Numbered from the stretch's first letter, positions 1 through 7,445 are shown. The stretch is 22,125 nt of DNA from Lachnospiraceae bacterium (GCA_004556565.1 SFGN01000043.1:1-22125), one strand, 5' to 3'. Program-made: numbers and translations. The notes: generated by a model not told the origin, from the letters alone.

Positions 1-1
1 G

Positions 2-1624
2 AGTTTTTTCCCCAACAGTAGTATCGCATATTCATATAAGTCAAATAATCTGGCACAATGGTGCCAGATTATCTCAGGTAAAGGTTTGTATGCAGAGGTG
101 TGCTCTGTTGATGAAATGAACCTCGCCAAAAGAGACGGTTTTAAGCGGATTGTTTTTGATGGCCCTTTAAAAAAAACGAGTGAACTATTAAAGGCAATAG
201 AGATTGGGGCATTAATTGAAGTTGACAATATTGATGAATGTAAAAGACTTAATGAACTATGTAAGTTGCATAAGCTGACATGTAGAATTCATTTGAGATT
301 ATCGCATTACTATGATGATAATTTATCAAGATTTGGCTTATCTGAAAGTGAGGCTATTAATTTACTGGAGATGTTGATCAGTAAGTCAGAGTATCTCATT
401 TTAGACGGGTTCCATTTACATGTTGGCTCTAATCTACCCAATGCGGAAAAAATATGTAAAGCTATTATACAGTATCATGAGTTGATTCTTAGGTATATGC
501 CAGATGATGGCACTCTTAATCTTGGTAGTGGGATACCTGCAGATTCTTTCTCAGCATCCAGTGATAACCCAACTCCATGTCCGGAGGTATTTTTCTCATC
601 GATATATGATACAATAAAAAATTGCTTCGGTACTGTATGTGATAAATGGAACTATATTTTTGAACCAGGGAGACATCTGGTCGAAGACTTTGGCTACTTT
701 ATAGGGAAAGTTATTAGTACTAAAAACAGGTATGGTGTTAAAGTTGCTCAAACTAACATTGGTATAAACTGGATACCTTCGATCAGAAATTGGGACCATT
801 CATTTACATTGTTTCATAATCATAACCATATTTCAGATGATAAATCTGATGAGTATATTATTGCTGGATTCAATTGCTTTGAATGTGATTGCTTGTTTCC
901 TTCAGTTATTCTTCCCAGTAACTTATCTGATTATTTATTTTCTGTTCGAGGGTGTGGTGCTTATGATATGCAAACAGGAAACCAGTGGACGCGTAATCTT
1001 TATGCTGTATATACCATAACAAATGATGTTGTTAATATATCAAGGATTCACAGAAGAGAACTTGATTTCCGGAAGTATGATGTATCTCTTACGCCATCAG
1101 GAATAAAAGTAAATGATGAAATTACATTATTGTATCCAGCGTTAAAATACGCTGAAGAGTTATATTTGCTCATTAATCAAAACAAAATAAATTTCATTAA
1201 AAGCATGGCATGGCCAGCGTTTGTTAATAACATTTCTGATTCTGTTTCTTTCATTGAGCAATCAATGATTGATAACCAGAATGAAAAAGCATTAATCCTC
1301 TTTATTAAATACAAAACTAAGATAGCTGGCGTTGTATCGTTTAATATTATTGACCATGCCAATAAAACAGCATATATTGGCTATTGGTTAGGTGCTAACT
1401 TTCAGGGGAAGGGGATTGTAACCAATGCTATAAATAAACTGATACAGGAGTATGGGGATTCGGGCGTTATAAAAAGATTTGTTATAAAATGTATTGTTGA
1501 TAATAAAAAAAGTAATGCCACGGCATTGAGGTGTGGCTTCACCTTAGAAGGTGTTCTGCAAAAAGCAGAAATACTCAACGGTGTATCATACGATCAAAAT
1601 ATTTATTCAAAAGTAATTGGTTAA
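2..1624 (+). CDS. mccE: MccE, microcin C modification and self-immunity protein (5' end missing)
   Basis: The reading frame is open from the left edge, so the start lies outside the window; 540 codons are visible. The N-terminal part is a fold-type III PLP decarboxylase: YSYKSN with the PLP lysine (codon at 38-40), HLHVGS, a glycine-rich LNLGSGIP, FEPGRHL and RGCGAYD. From about base 1180 the protein becomes a GNAT acetyltransferase, with the acetyl-CoA loop FQGKGIVTNA and the RCGFTLEG segment. This two-domain fusion is characteristic of MccE. In the known system the decarboxylase half works with MccD to add the aminopropyl group to microcin C, and the GNAT half acetylates the processed toxic aminoacyl nucleotide, protecting the producer. 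The convergent mccF next to it matches the known cluster order, so mccA-D are expected to the left. Domain identification is strong; the exact start cannot be seen. Confidence 0.93.
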   Translation, partial: SFFPNSSIAYSYKSNNLAQWCQIISGKGLYAEVCSVDEMNLAKRDGFKRIVFDGPLKKTSELLKAIEIGALIEVDNIDECKRLNELCKLHKLTCRIHLRLSHYYDDNLSRFGLSESEAINLLEMLISKSEYLILDGFHLHVGSNLPNAEKICKAIIQYHELILRYMPDDGTLNLGSGIPADSFSASSDNPTPCPEVFFSSIYDTIKNCFGTVCDKWNYIFEPGRHLVEDFGYFIGKVISTKNRYGVKVAQTNIGINWIPSIRNWDHSFTLFHNHNHISDDKSDEYIIAGFNCFECDCLFPSVILPSNLSDYLFSVRGCGAYDMQTGNQWTRNLYAVYTITNDVVNISRIHRRELDFRKYDVSLTPSGIKVNDEITLLYPALKYAEELYLLINQNKINFIKSMAWPAFVNNISDSVSFIEQSMIDNQNEKALILFIKYKTKIAGVVSFNIIDHANKTAYIGYWLGANFQGKGIVTNAINKLIQEYGDSGVIKRFVIKCIVDNKKSNATALRCGFTLEGVLQKAEILNGVSYDQNIYSKVIG

Positions 1625-1630
1625 TACTGT

Positions 1631-1657
1631 ATGGCGTAGTATTCTACGCCATTTTGT
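1631..1657. terminator. Bidirectional terminator between convergent mccE and mccF
   Basis: A perfect 9-bp inverted repeat (ATGGCGTAG / CTACGCCAT) with a 4-nt loop is followed by TTTTGTTT. It lies 6 bases after the mccE stop and 23 bases before the mccF stop, so it can serve both genes. Confidence 0.8.
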
Positions 1658-1680
1658 TTATGTCTGTGAGATGATAATAT

Positions 1681-2715
1681 TTATTTCTCGGTAGATAGAT
1701 ATTGTTCTGTTATAGATATATTTTTGTTGTCAAAGTCAATAGCTAATTTTACACCAAGTGGAAGAGTTAGCATTGGATGTGTATGTGAACAATCAAATCC
1801 ATCCAGTACAGGAATCTGTTTCCCATCTAATACCTCTGTTAATACTTCATATGGTCTGCGTTTACTTCCTGCACAATCAAAAAGCTCATGTTTCCCGAGT
1901 ATTATTGCACTAACTTTATCAAACACGCGATTAAGCTTTAGCATAGAGAATAATCGTTCAATTGTTGCAATGCTTTTCCGACTGTCCTCAATAAACAATA
2001 TATCTCCATTAAGAATTTCAGGCATCCATTCACTCCCCCATATACCTGTCAAAGTATTTAGATTTCCTCCAATTACACGCCCCTCAACTTTTCCGGAACC
2101 ATAAAAGGCACAGTTGTTTTTATATAGCTTCTTAGGCCTTAATATCTTGTTTTCATTCCAGTTTATGCTCTCATCACTCCACTTTTCAGGTAATGTGTAG
2201 GTATATATTCCTGATTGTTTTCTTGTTAGTATTTTAATAAATGATTCATATGTTATATCCACAAGAGGTGGATGTTCACCAAACGAAGGAATAAGAGCTG
2301 GTCCATAGAATGTTATTAACCCTGTTTTTGCATATATTCCTGCTAATAAAGCAGTTGTATCTGAGTAACCTATGATAATTTTGGGGTTTGCAATGATAGC
2401 ATCATAGTCCAGAAACGGTAGTAGTGAATTACTGTTATCTCCACCGATCGTTGACATTATACAGGTAATATCAGGATTGTAGACTAACTCATTAAATTCT
2501 TGAGCTCTTTCTTTAATAGTACCTGAACGATAAAAATCTGTTTTACCGGTAAGCTTCCCTGATACCAGCTTAAATCCCTTTCTCTGAAGAAACTCAACTC
2601 CCCGAAAAAAACGATTTTTTGCAGTAACTGTTGCCGGAGCAGATGATGAAAAGAAACCAATTGTATCTCCTACTGCCAGGGGAGCGGCCAGTAGTGGATG
2701 AGATTGTATCATCAT
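1681..2715 (-). CDS. mccF: MccF, microcin C immunity serine carboxypeptidase (S66 family)
   Basis: The protein is 344 aa, the length I recall for MccF of the E. coli microcin C7 plasmid. MccF is a cytoplasmic LD-carboxypeptidase-like enzyme that cuts the amide bond between the C-terminal aspartate and the nucleotide part of intact and processed microcin C, giving self-immunity. All three residues of the known triad are at the expected positions: Ser118 in IIIGYSDTT, Glu243 in LFIEDS and His311 in DCSHTHP. Trp186, in the loop known to stack on the nucleotide base, is also present. The start is the first of two ATGs, behind an AAGGA ribosome site. The gene is convergent with mccE, as in the classical cluster, and is expressed separately from the biosynthetic operon. 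It looks intact. Confidence 0.96.
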   Translation of the reverse strand: MMIQSHPLLAAPLAVGDTIGFFSSSAPATVTAKNRFFRGVEFLQRKGFKLVSGKLTGKTDFYRSGTIKERAQEFNELVYNPDITCIMSTIGGDNSNSLLPFLDYDAIIANPKIIIGYSDTTALLAGIYAKTGLITFYGPALIPSFGEHPPLVDITYESFIKILTRKQSGIYTYTLPEKWSDESINWNENKILRPKKLYKNNCAFYGSGKVEGRVIGGNLNTLTGIWGSEWMPEILNGDILFIEDSRKSIATIERLFSMLKLNRVFDKVSAIILGKHELFDCAGSKRRPYEVLTEVLDGKQIPVLDGFDCSHTHPMLTLPLGVKLAIDFDNKNISITEQYLSTEK

Positions 2716-2853
2716 GAGGATTTTTCCTTTCCATTTAGTGTCAAAATGAACCCGTTTTGAGATATGTCAGTAGCACTTTCAGTTTATGGGCTTTTTTTGA
2801 AAATCGCAGTGTTCTCTCGTAAATTTTCTCGTCCAATCCCCCCCGAAAAGCCT

Positions 2854-2976
2854 CAGATTTCACGTAGCGCACCGCCACTACTGTATCCATCAAAAAAACT
2901 GATAGCTTTTTTAATCATCTGTTGTGCTGCAACTTACTGAAAAAAATGGATTCATGAAAACGCCGATAACGGTATT
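2854..2976 (+). repeat. Diverged 123-bp direct repeat, copy 1 (toxin-cassette leader)
   Basis: This stretch aligns end to end, with no net indel, to 8746-8868 at roughly 80% identity by hand count. The best conserved blocks are CAGATTTCACGTAGCGCACC at the start, TGCTGCAACTTACTGAAAAA, and GGATTCATGA near the end. The shared block leads directly into a short hydrophobic reading frame in both copies, so it looks like the 5' leader of a duplicated small-toxin cassette. The rest of 2716-2853 shows no gene that I can support. Confidence 0.75.
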
Positions 2977-3024
2977 GATCTGTTGGCCAACGCGATCAGC
3001 AGTATTGGTCGCAACAAAAAATGA
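2950..3024 (+). pseudogene. Possible relic of a small DinQ-like toxin gene
   Basis: In the position that corresponds to the toxin frame of the other cassettes, a 24-codon frame reads to TGA and contains the amphipathic segment GIDLLANAISSIGRNKK. It has no ATG, GTG or TTG. An ATT lies where the intact gene at 3480 has its ATG, and the nearest ATG (2954) is in another frame. A factor-independent terminator follows after about 60 bases. It may be a decayed toxin gene, a gene with a rare ATT start, or not coding at all. Confidence 0.3.
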
Positions 3025-3081
3025 AAGAAAAATCCCTCAAATGAAGGGGAAAAAACGGAAGTACAGCTGAACGACAGGCAC

Positions 3082-3112
3082 AAAAAAACCCGACTGGTAA
3101 TCGGGCTTTTTT
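3082..3112. terminator. Rho-independent terminator after toxin cassette 1
   Basis: The stem CCCGA / TCGGG has a 7-nt loop and is flanked by seven A on the left and six T on the right, so it can act in both directions. It closes the cassette that begins at 2854. Confidence 0.75.
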
Positions 3113-3203
3113 GTGTTTTCCAGCCCTGAGTTGGTGGCTCTGACTGGAGAAGGTTACTCTACACCTAACGTTTACATTTTATTCACTATGGTGCTGTAAA
3201 GCA

Positions 3204-3233
3204 ACTAAATGTGGTTAAGGAACCACATTTAGT
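3204..3233. repeat. Perfect 13-bp inverted repeat (RNA hairpin)
   Basis: The arms ACTAAATGTGGTT and AACCACATTTAGT match perfectly around a 4-nt AAGG loop. No T-run follows on the plus strand, and only a weak one (TTGCTTT) on the minus strand. It could end an antisense RNA read leftwards or be a structural RNA element of the toxin locus. Confidence 0.7.
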
Positions 3234-3235
3234 GG

Positions 3236-3264
3236 TGTAACGGGTGTTTTGTGTAGCGTATAAT
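3236..3264 (+). promoter_or_regulatory. Candidate promoter of the DinQ-like toxin gene
   Basis: A consensus -10 box TATAAT at 3259-3264 lies 17 bp after a weak -35 (TGTAAC at 3236). Transcription from here would give a leader of about 210 bases before the ATG at 3480, a long structured leader as is usual for type I toxins. Confidence 0.4.
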
Positions 3265-3456
3265 CAGTCAGTTAGTCATGTAGTTGACTTGCAATCCTGC
3301 TCTTCCCGTATCTGCGGGTATGAACGATTTTAAAGTCCTGGCTGGATAAACAGGTGGTGCTGTATTCGGTGCTCTGGCAGGAGGAGGTCACTCTACACCT
3401 AACAATGCGAGAGAGCCGTTGTGACAGGCAGTGTATGAGTAAGCAACGGTGATTTC

Positions 3457-3473
3457 CTCCAGTTTTACTGGAG
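3457..3473 (+). promoter_or_regulatory. Hairpin sequestering the toxin ribosome-binding site
   Basis: CTCCAGT and ACTGGAG pair perfectly around a TTT loop. The right arm contains the GGAG that would serve as Shine-Dalgarno for the ATG at 3480, six bases further on. The ribosome site would be masked in the folded mRNA, a control known for DinQ, TisB and other type I toxins. Confidence 0.7.
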
Positions 3474-3479
3474 AAACGG

Positions 3480-3575
3480 ATGATTAATTTGTTAATCATC
3501 GTTCTCAGGGCTGTGGTCGCCGTTGCAAACGCGCTGATTGCAATTCTGGAACTGATTCGCCAGTTCATCGACTGA
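3480..3575 (+). CDS. DinQ-like small hydrophobic peptide, putative type I toxin
   Basis: The gene encodes 31 residues, almost all hydrophobic, as one membrane-spanning helix. The core ALIAILELIR differs at one position from ALIALLELIR of E. coli DinQ, a 27-aa inner-membrane peptide. DinQ-type peptides depolarise the inner membrane when made in excess and are held back by antisense RNA and a folded leader. Here the ATG follows a perfect hairpin that hides GGAG (3457-3473). A 10-bp-stem terminator begins 21 bases after the stop, making a compact cassette. The peptide carries an Arg (residue 10) and Asn (17) in the middle and ends RQFID, where DinQ has a second leucine-rich stretch. The role as a plasmid-maintenance toxin is inferred from similarity and layout. 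It could instead be an SOS-linked or phage-response peptide. Confidence 0.7.
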   Translation: MINLLIIVLRAVVAVANALIAILELIRQFID

Positions 3576-3596
3576 TGACAGCGGAAACGTAACTAA

Positions 3597-3626
3597 GGGC
3601 AGGAAGTGAACCGCTTCCTGCCCTTT
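3597..3626 (+). terminator. Rho-independent terminator after DinQ-like gene
   Basis: The perfect 10-bp stem GGGCAGGAAG / CTTCCTGCCC has a 7-nt loop and is followed by TTT. The sequence just before it (GTAACTAAGG) matches the one before the terminator at 8948, showing that the two cassettes are related. Confidence 0.85.
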
Positions 3627-3641
3627 AACAAAGGAGGATTT

Positions 3642-3821
3642 ATGGATTTTATGAGCATTTTGGGGCGCTGTTTACTTCTTCCTTTCCCTGTTGCGATGTT
3701 TGTCGGTTGCCTGTTTCTAGGCATTGATGATCGTTTTACTGGAATGTTCATGAGTTTTATTGTCGGTTGTCTATCGTGGTATATCACCAAGCCAAAACCG
3801 CAAAAGGCTGAGGTCGCGTAA
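3642..3821 (+). CDS. Small two-helix membrane protein, function unknown
   Basis: I do not recognise this 59-aa protein. The ATG at 3642 was chosen because a strong AAGGAGG lies five bases upstream; an in-frame ATG at 3606 would start inside the preceding terminator. Residues about 5-25 (SILGRCLLLPFPVAMFVGCLF) and 31-46 form two hydrophobic segments, and the C-terminus is basic (KPKPQK). A terminator overlaps the stop codon. It lies 66 bases after the DinQ-like gene in the same direction. Read-through past the intervening terminator could co-express the two, but nothing else links them. Confidence 0.6.
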   Translation: MDFMSILGRCLLLPFPVAMFVGCLFLGIDDRFTGMFMSFIVGCLSWYITKPKPQKAEVA

Positions 3822-3833
3822 GCGGCCTTTTTT
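3811..3833 (+). terminator. Terminator overlapping the end of the small membrane protein gene
   Basis: The stem AGGTCGC / GCGGCCT (one G-U pair) has a GTAA loop containing part of the stop codon and is followed by six T. The stretch 3834-4120 shows nothing clear beyond the doubtful frame at 3901-4095. Confidence 0.75.
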
Positions 3834-3900
3834 ACGCCCCTCGTTTAATTCCTCGCCCGACTTGGATATACACTCATTCTGTCCAGAAATAGTATTGCGG

Positions 3901-4095
3901 CTAATCAAGCCAATTCCTACGTCTTTTCGCTGTTGCACGATCTAAAAGAAAATATGGGAAAATTTCATGAAAGTATGGTACTAAAGGGTCTTTAATTCCT
4001 TTATCTTGTTCCTTCAACTGCACAGTATCTCGTAAAAACCAACAAGCCGGTTGTTTAAAAAACGCTCTTAGCGTAGGATGTTTTCCATTTTCCAA
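3901..4095 (-). CDS. Doubtful 64-aa reading frame, possibly the tail of a lost gene
   Basis: The frame starts at TTG (4095) or can be extended upstream without ATG. It reads HPTLRAFFKQPACWFLRDTV and ends in basic residues before a stop. The composition is protein-like, but there is no ribosome site, no recognisable family, and the terminator of the OLD-family gene lies just upstream. It may be a remnant left by recombination or a chance frame. Confidence 0.2.
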   Translation of the reverse strand: MENGKHPTLRAFFKQPACWFLRDTVQLKEQDKGIKDPLVPYFHEIFPYFLLDRATAKRRRNWLD

Positions 4096-4120
4096 GTGAA
4101 ACCCAAGTACGATGCCCGCG

Positions 4121-4151
4121 AAAAAGACAGCCCTCTTATGAAGAGGGCTGT
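4121..4151 (-). terminator. Terminator of the OLD-family gene
   Basis: A perfect 11-bp stem (ACAGCCCTCTT / AAGAGGGCTGT) with a 3-nt loop is followed on the minus strand by CTTTTT. It lies about 75 bases beyond the stop at 4226 and would end the three-gene minus-strand unit. Confidence 0.85.
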
Positions 4152-4225
4152 TATCTGATATAGGCTTGTTATGGTCTCACTCTTGATTAATCAGGTGTAT
4201 GTACAACCTTGGTGTACACAATCGA

Positions 4226-6127
4226 TTATGCAGCTTGATGATCTGAAGTGTTACCGGAAGTATCTTCGGTTCGTTTTTTGTTTGTGATGGATTCACTTTT
4301 ATCTCGCAAGGCTGAGTCTATGACGTTAAACACCTTTTCCCACCGAGAAATCCAACCGCATATAGGTTGAACACGACATCTTTCCAGGAAGAAATTTAAT
4401 AAGTTAGTTTTTTTATTATCTTGCACTTTGAATGGTTCAATTACATCATCGGCATCAACAGATTTTCCTCCGATAAACCACGACGGATGGGTTTCCATTG
4501 CGTCAGAAATGAAATCGTCAGGGAAGAGGCCTTCAATAGCAAAACCACTTCTTACAGAAATATAGTCTTTATTTGACTCAAATCTAATTTGTTTTTTACC
4601 AAAGTAGCTTTGTAATCTGGTTCTTTCTTTGACCCCAGCTTCATCACCGTCAAAAACAGATATTACGGGGACATCTTTAGAAATAAACTCGTAGCACCCT
4701 TTCAAGAATCCTCCAAGTTGACTGACTCCACCAAACTCATCAACTTTAGCACTCCTCAGAAAAGGCCATCTGTTCTTAAACTCATCATGTTCAGATGTCA
4801 ATTTCAATATTGATTCTATATATTGTTTGTCGGTGATACCTTCAACGAAAACTGCACTACTTGATATGTTAAAGAAATCAGAAAATCTGACCCCAAGATT
4901 TTCTCTTATGCTTGCAACTGCATTAAATCTTTTTTCATGCTTTTTATCTTTTGTAACACCGGCGTCATCTTTATATAACTCAATGATCTTACTTGGCTCA
5001 TCACTGACAAATGATAAGGAATGAGTTGTAATAAGAACATAAGCAACATCCATCAGTGATTTGAAAATGTGATTACATGACCGGCCTAATGAGGGATGCA
5101 AGAAAGACTCAGGCTCCTCAACCATCCAAATCGTTTTCTTACCTAGAGTAAGTTTTCTCTCTGAAATAGATTTAAATGAAGAAAATAAAGATAAGCATTG
5201 TAGCCCCATACCTTTACTCGATATCACATTCTCAATAGTATCTTTTATTGAAACCTCAAAGCGACCAAATAACTCATCAAGAGATGGCGGAGCTTTAATC
5301 ATAAAGCTACAGTCATCTATACCGCTTAGAATCATTTCATTTGTTATCTTTTCAGACACTTCCAACAGTTTATCATGAATCACTTGAACCGATGTTTTCA
5401 TGGCTGAAGCTACTTCACTCCTAACATATGGAACTAATAGATTATGATATATATCATCAATACTTTTTGACGATGGTATATACACACACTCAAAACTAGA
5501 AAGTATTTTTTCTATGAACCTTCTTTCAACAGATGTATACATGGAGGAAGTTACTTCAGGTTTCCTCTTGTAACCTTTAAAGACAGTGTAGAAGTAATTG
5601 TTTTTATTAGATATTGTCAGATGTACGGTCACTTCGTTTTGAGGTGAACTTAACCTGGAGTCATCAATCATGTTAAATAGCTGCAAATATCTATCTCTCA
5701 AACTTAGCTTTCTGCCTCTTGATTGAGTTGGTTTTGATTCTTGTTGTTTAGAGCTGCCATCATCAAATGAAATAGAATTACTAGGTTCTTCTTGCCCCCC
5801 TAAAACACCAAGTTCAATAATCGAGTCATCATCGTCATCATCATCGTCTTGGCTCAAATCCTCAGAGACATCATCTAGCTCACTTTCAGAAAAAGTAAAT
5901 CTTACAGCAAAACTAGTTTGTCCTTGCTTAACACCATGTGGCTTATCTTTTTCATAGTCATATAAGTCAGGATTAAATTTTCCTTCAAAAAAAACCCTCA
6001 TAGCTTTTAATAGGTTTGTTTTACCACTGTTGTTTTGCCCAACAATGGTTAATCCATTAAAGTTATCAGAGGATATCTCCCCTGAAATAGACCTATACTG
6101 AGAAACTTTAAATGATACTATTTCCAT
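4226..6127 (-). CDS. OLD-family ATP-dependent nuclease (ABC ATPase + TOPRIM)
   Basis: The protein is 633 aa. The N-terminal half is an SMC/RecF-like ABC ATPase: Walker A GQNNSGKT at 30-37, signature-like SKGMGLQ at 304-310, Walker B IWMVEEPE at 333-340 and switch histidine in TTHS at 367-370. The C-terminal half is a TOPRIM nuclease: VFVEG with Glu429, and FDGDEAG with Asp493 and Asp495. This is the architecture of phage P2 Old and of GajA from Gabija defence, so DNA cleavage coupled to ATP sensing is likely. An insertion in the ATPase carries eight aspartates in a row (94-101), encoded by a GAT/GAC run. No UvrD-like GajB helicase, reverse transcriptase or other known partner is next to it. 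The neighbours on the same strand are two small membrane proteins. It is probably defence-related, but the subclass cannot be fixed by eye. Confidence 0.85.
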   Translation of the reverse strand: MEIVSFKVSQYRSISGEISSDNFNGLTIVGQNNSGKTNLLKAMRVFFEGKFNPDLYDYEKDKPHGVKQGQTSFAVRFTFSESELDDVSEDLSQDDDDDDDDSIIELGVLGGQEEPSNSISFDDGSSKQQESKPTQSRGRKLSLRDRYLQLFNMIDDSRLSSPQNEVTVHLTISNKNNYFYTVFKGYKRKPEVTSSMYTSVERRFIEKILSSFECVYIPSSKSIDDIYHNLLVPYVRSEVASAMKTSVQVIHDKLLEVSEKITNEMILSGIDDCSFMIKAPPSLDELFGRFEVSIKDTIENVISSKGMGLQCLSLFSSFKSISERKLTLGKKTIWMVEEPESFLHPSLGRSCNHIFKSLMDVAYVLITTHSLSFVSDEPSKIIELYKDDAGVTKDKKHEKRFNAVASIRENLGVRFSDFFNISSSAVFVEGITDKQYIESILKLTSEHDEFKNRWPFLRSAKVDEFGGVSQLGGFLKGCYEFISKDVPVISVFDGDEAGVKERTRLQSYFGKKQIRFESNKDYISVRSGFAIEGLFPDDFISDAMETHPSWFIGGKSVDADDVIEPFKVQDNKKTNLLNFFLERCRVQPICGWISRWEKVFNVIDSALRDKSESITNKKRTEDTSGNTSDHQAA

Positions 6128-6232
6128 TTTTCTTCCTACGATAGAATGTTGCTCGGATTATCGACATTTTTTCCCAAGGCTTTAACTGTCCTTCGCTACT
6201 TGGAGAAATGGCTCTTCCTCCACTGTTCTGCT

Positions 6233-6742
6233 TTATTTTCGCCAGAAAGCCCACCATGCATGTTGTTTGTCCTGAAGTGCTGCTTTATCCTGAAGCAATT
6301 CAGCACTCACTGCCCCCTGAAGCACAGAAACGGCGTTTCTCGCGGCATTGCGACAGGAATCAATAACCTCTGGTTCGTTGGGCTTTCTGAGCAGGATAAA
6401 TTGCGATACTTTGGACTGAGTATCAAAAGCATAGATTCGCAATTCAGGGGAGGATGTCAGGCTTACAATATTATGTAACCGCATATAATTGGTGTAGTCC
6501 TCGCTACCTGGATTACATGATTCATAAAGATATTTCTGCATTAGCGTTTGCGATGAAGAAAGAAAATCTATATAGCGGTCAGTTTTTTTATCTATATCCC
6601 GCAGTCGCTGAGCTATTGCATCTTTTCTTATTTCGTGGCAGTGTGTTAATTTCAGTGTAATCCAGCCACCAACAATGGTGATTAATGCACCCAGCCCAAT
6701 TTTAACGGCATTATCAGCCACATCTACCCACTCAGTTGCCAT
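6233..6742 (-). CDS. Membrane-anchored coiled-coil protein, unknown, next to OLD-family gene
   Basis: This 169-aa protein matches no family I can name. Residues about 13-31 (VKIGLGALITIVGGWITLK) form one transmembrane helix, so most of the protein faces the cytoplasm or periplasm on one side. A charged, probably helical stretch follows (RKDAIAQRLRDIDKKTDRY), and the C-terminus is rich in Trp (HAWWAFWRK). The gene ends 105 bases before the OLD-family start and begins 91 bases after the end of the next upstream gene, all on the minus strand. The start ATG has AGGAAG about 12 bases upstream. The spacing is loose for an operon, but no terminator or opposing gene separates the three. A role as membrane partner or sensor of the nuclease is only a guess. 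Confidence 0.7.
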   Translation of the reverse strand: MATEWVDVADNAVKIGLGALITIVGGWITLKLTHCHEIRKDAIAQRLRDIDKKTDRYIDFLSSSQTLMQKYLYESCNPGSEDYTNYMRLHNIVSLTSSPELRIYAFDTQSKVSQFILLRKPNEPEVIDSCRNAARNAVSVLQGAVSAELLQDKAALQDKQHAWWAFWRK

Positions 6743-6833
6743 CTGTTACACGTTCTTCCTGTGATGATCATGGTCGCTAGTATAATTCTCCGGCTGACTG
6801 GACATACAGCATTTTCTGTCTAGCACCGAAACG

Positions 6834-7445
6834 TTATAAACCTTTGTTCAAATTCCTGATCTCTGGCATCATCTTTTCGTACATCTTTTCAGTTGAGTTA
6901 GCGCAATAACTCTGTAGGTATTTATAGTTTTCTTCGAATTTCGGAAGGTTTTTAGCTAAAGTGATCTGTTTAGGTAAGGTTCCGGTAGAATCGTTGACCA
7001 CATCAAACACTATCGGATTATGTTTATGATCTTCATCAACTAATTTTAATGTAGCTACAACAGGGCTTTTATCCATTGCCCCGTTAACTAGTTGTCTAAT
7101 TTGGAATTTTCTCGCAAAAATAAAATTAATTAGAGATGGACTGTCACTATTAAAAGTTATATTCCACGTCAAAGGCATTGCATCACATAATCCTTCTGAG
7201 ATAAATTCACCATCAATAGAACCATCTTTATCAACAAATAATTGTATAGTCATAATTGATTGCGGTTTATCTAGTCCAAGATCCCCACTATTAATAATAT
7301 ATTCAGCATCTGTTGACCATTTTCCGGTAAGGAATTCTCTTTGATAAAGAGCAGCATTCAATTCATTTTTATATGGTAGGTAAAGTCCCACTGCTGCGAT
7401 AACCACCCCAAATGCAGTGCATAAGGTTGTGATTCGTCCACTCAT
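6834..7445 (-). CDS. Membrane-anchored protein of unknown function, first gene of the OLD-associated unit
   Basis: I do not recognise this 203-aa protein. A hydrophobic segment at about residues 6-25 (TTLCTAFGVVIAAVGLYLPY) is an uncleaved anchor or signal anchor. The remainder looks like a beta-rich soluble domain: LTGKWSTDAEYII, then SIMTIQLFVDKDGSIDGEFI and later VVATLKLVDED. The pattern GKW...DGSIDGEF recalls small beta-barrel sensor folds, but I cannot name one. AAGGGA lies upstream of the ATG. It is the most upstream gene of the minus-strand set with the 169-aa protein and the OLD-family nuclease, and probably sets their transcription. Confidence 0.7.
   Translation of the reverse strand: MSGRITTLCTAFGVVIAAVGLYLPYKNELNAALYQREFLTGKWSTDAEYIINSGDLGLDKPQSIMTIQLFVDKDGSIDGEFISEGLCDAMPLTWNITFNSDSPSLINFIFARKFQIRQLVNGAMDKSPVVATLKLVDEDHKHNPIVFDVVNDSTGTLPKQITLAKNLPKFEENYKYLQSYCANSTEKMYEKMMPEIRNLNKGL

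Larger units (their letters stand above)
3133..3404. repeat. Pair of ~37-bp direct repeats upstream of the DinQ-like gene
   Basis: Positions 3133-3170 and 3368-3404 share the pattern GCTCTG-x-C/A-x-GGAG-x-AGGT-T/C-ACTCTACACCTAAC. The last 14 bases, ACTCTACACCTAAC, are identical. The second copy is in the presumed 5' leader of the toxin gene at 3480. In the E. coli dinQ locus two related antisense RNAs, AgrA and AgrB, lie next to the toxin and pair with its leader. A similar arrangement is possible here, but no antisense promoter was identified with confidence. Confidence 0.5.

Noticed and set aside
3338..3353. LexA-like box CTGG-N8-ACAG upstream of the DinQ-like gene
   Set aside because: One of the essential half-site bases differs, the spacer is not AT-rich, and it lies downstream of the best promoter, so SOS control is not supported by sequence alone.
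3272..3568. 98-aa minus-strand frame across the DinQ-like gene
   Set aside because: It is antisense to the toxin cassette, hairpin and leader, has no ribosome site and biased composition; a shadow frame.
5823..5850. GAT/GAC trinucleotide run in the OLD-family gene as a phase-variation switch
   Set aside because: Changes in a trinucleotide run keep the frame, so it cannot switch the gene on and off; it only alters the length of a polyaspartate loop.
6146..6478. 110-aa plus-strand frame
   Set aside because: It is antisense to the 169-aa membrane protein, which has better composition and context.
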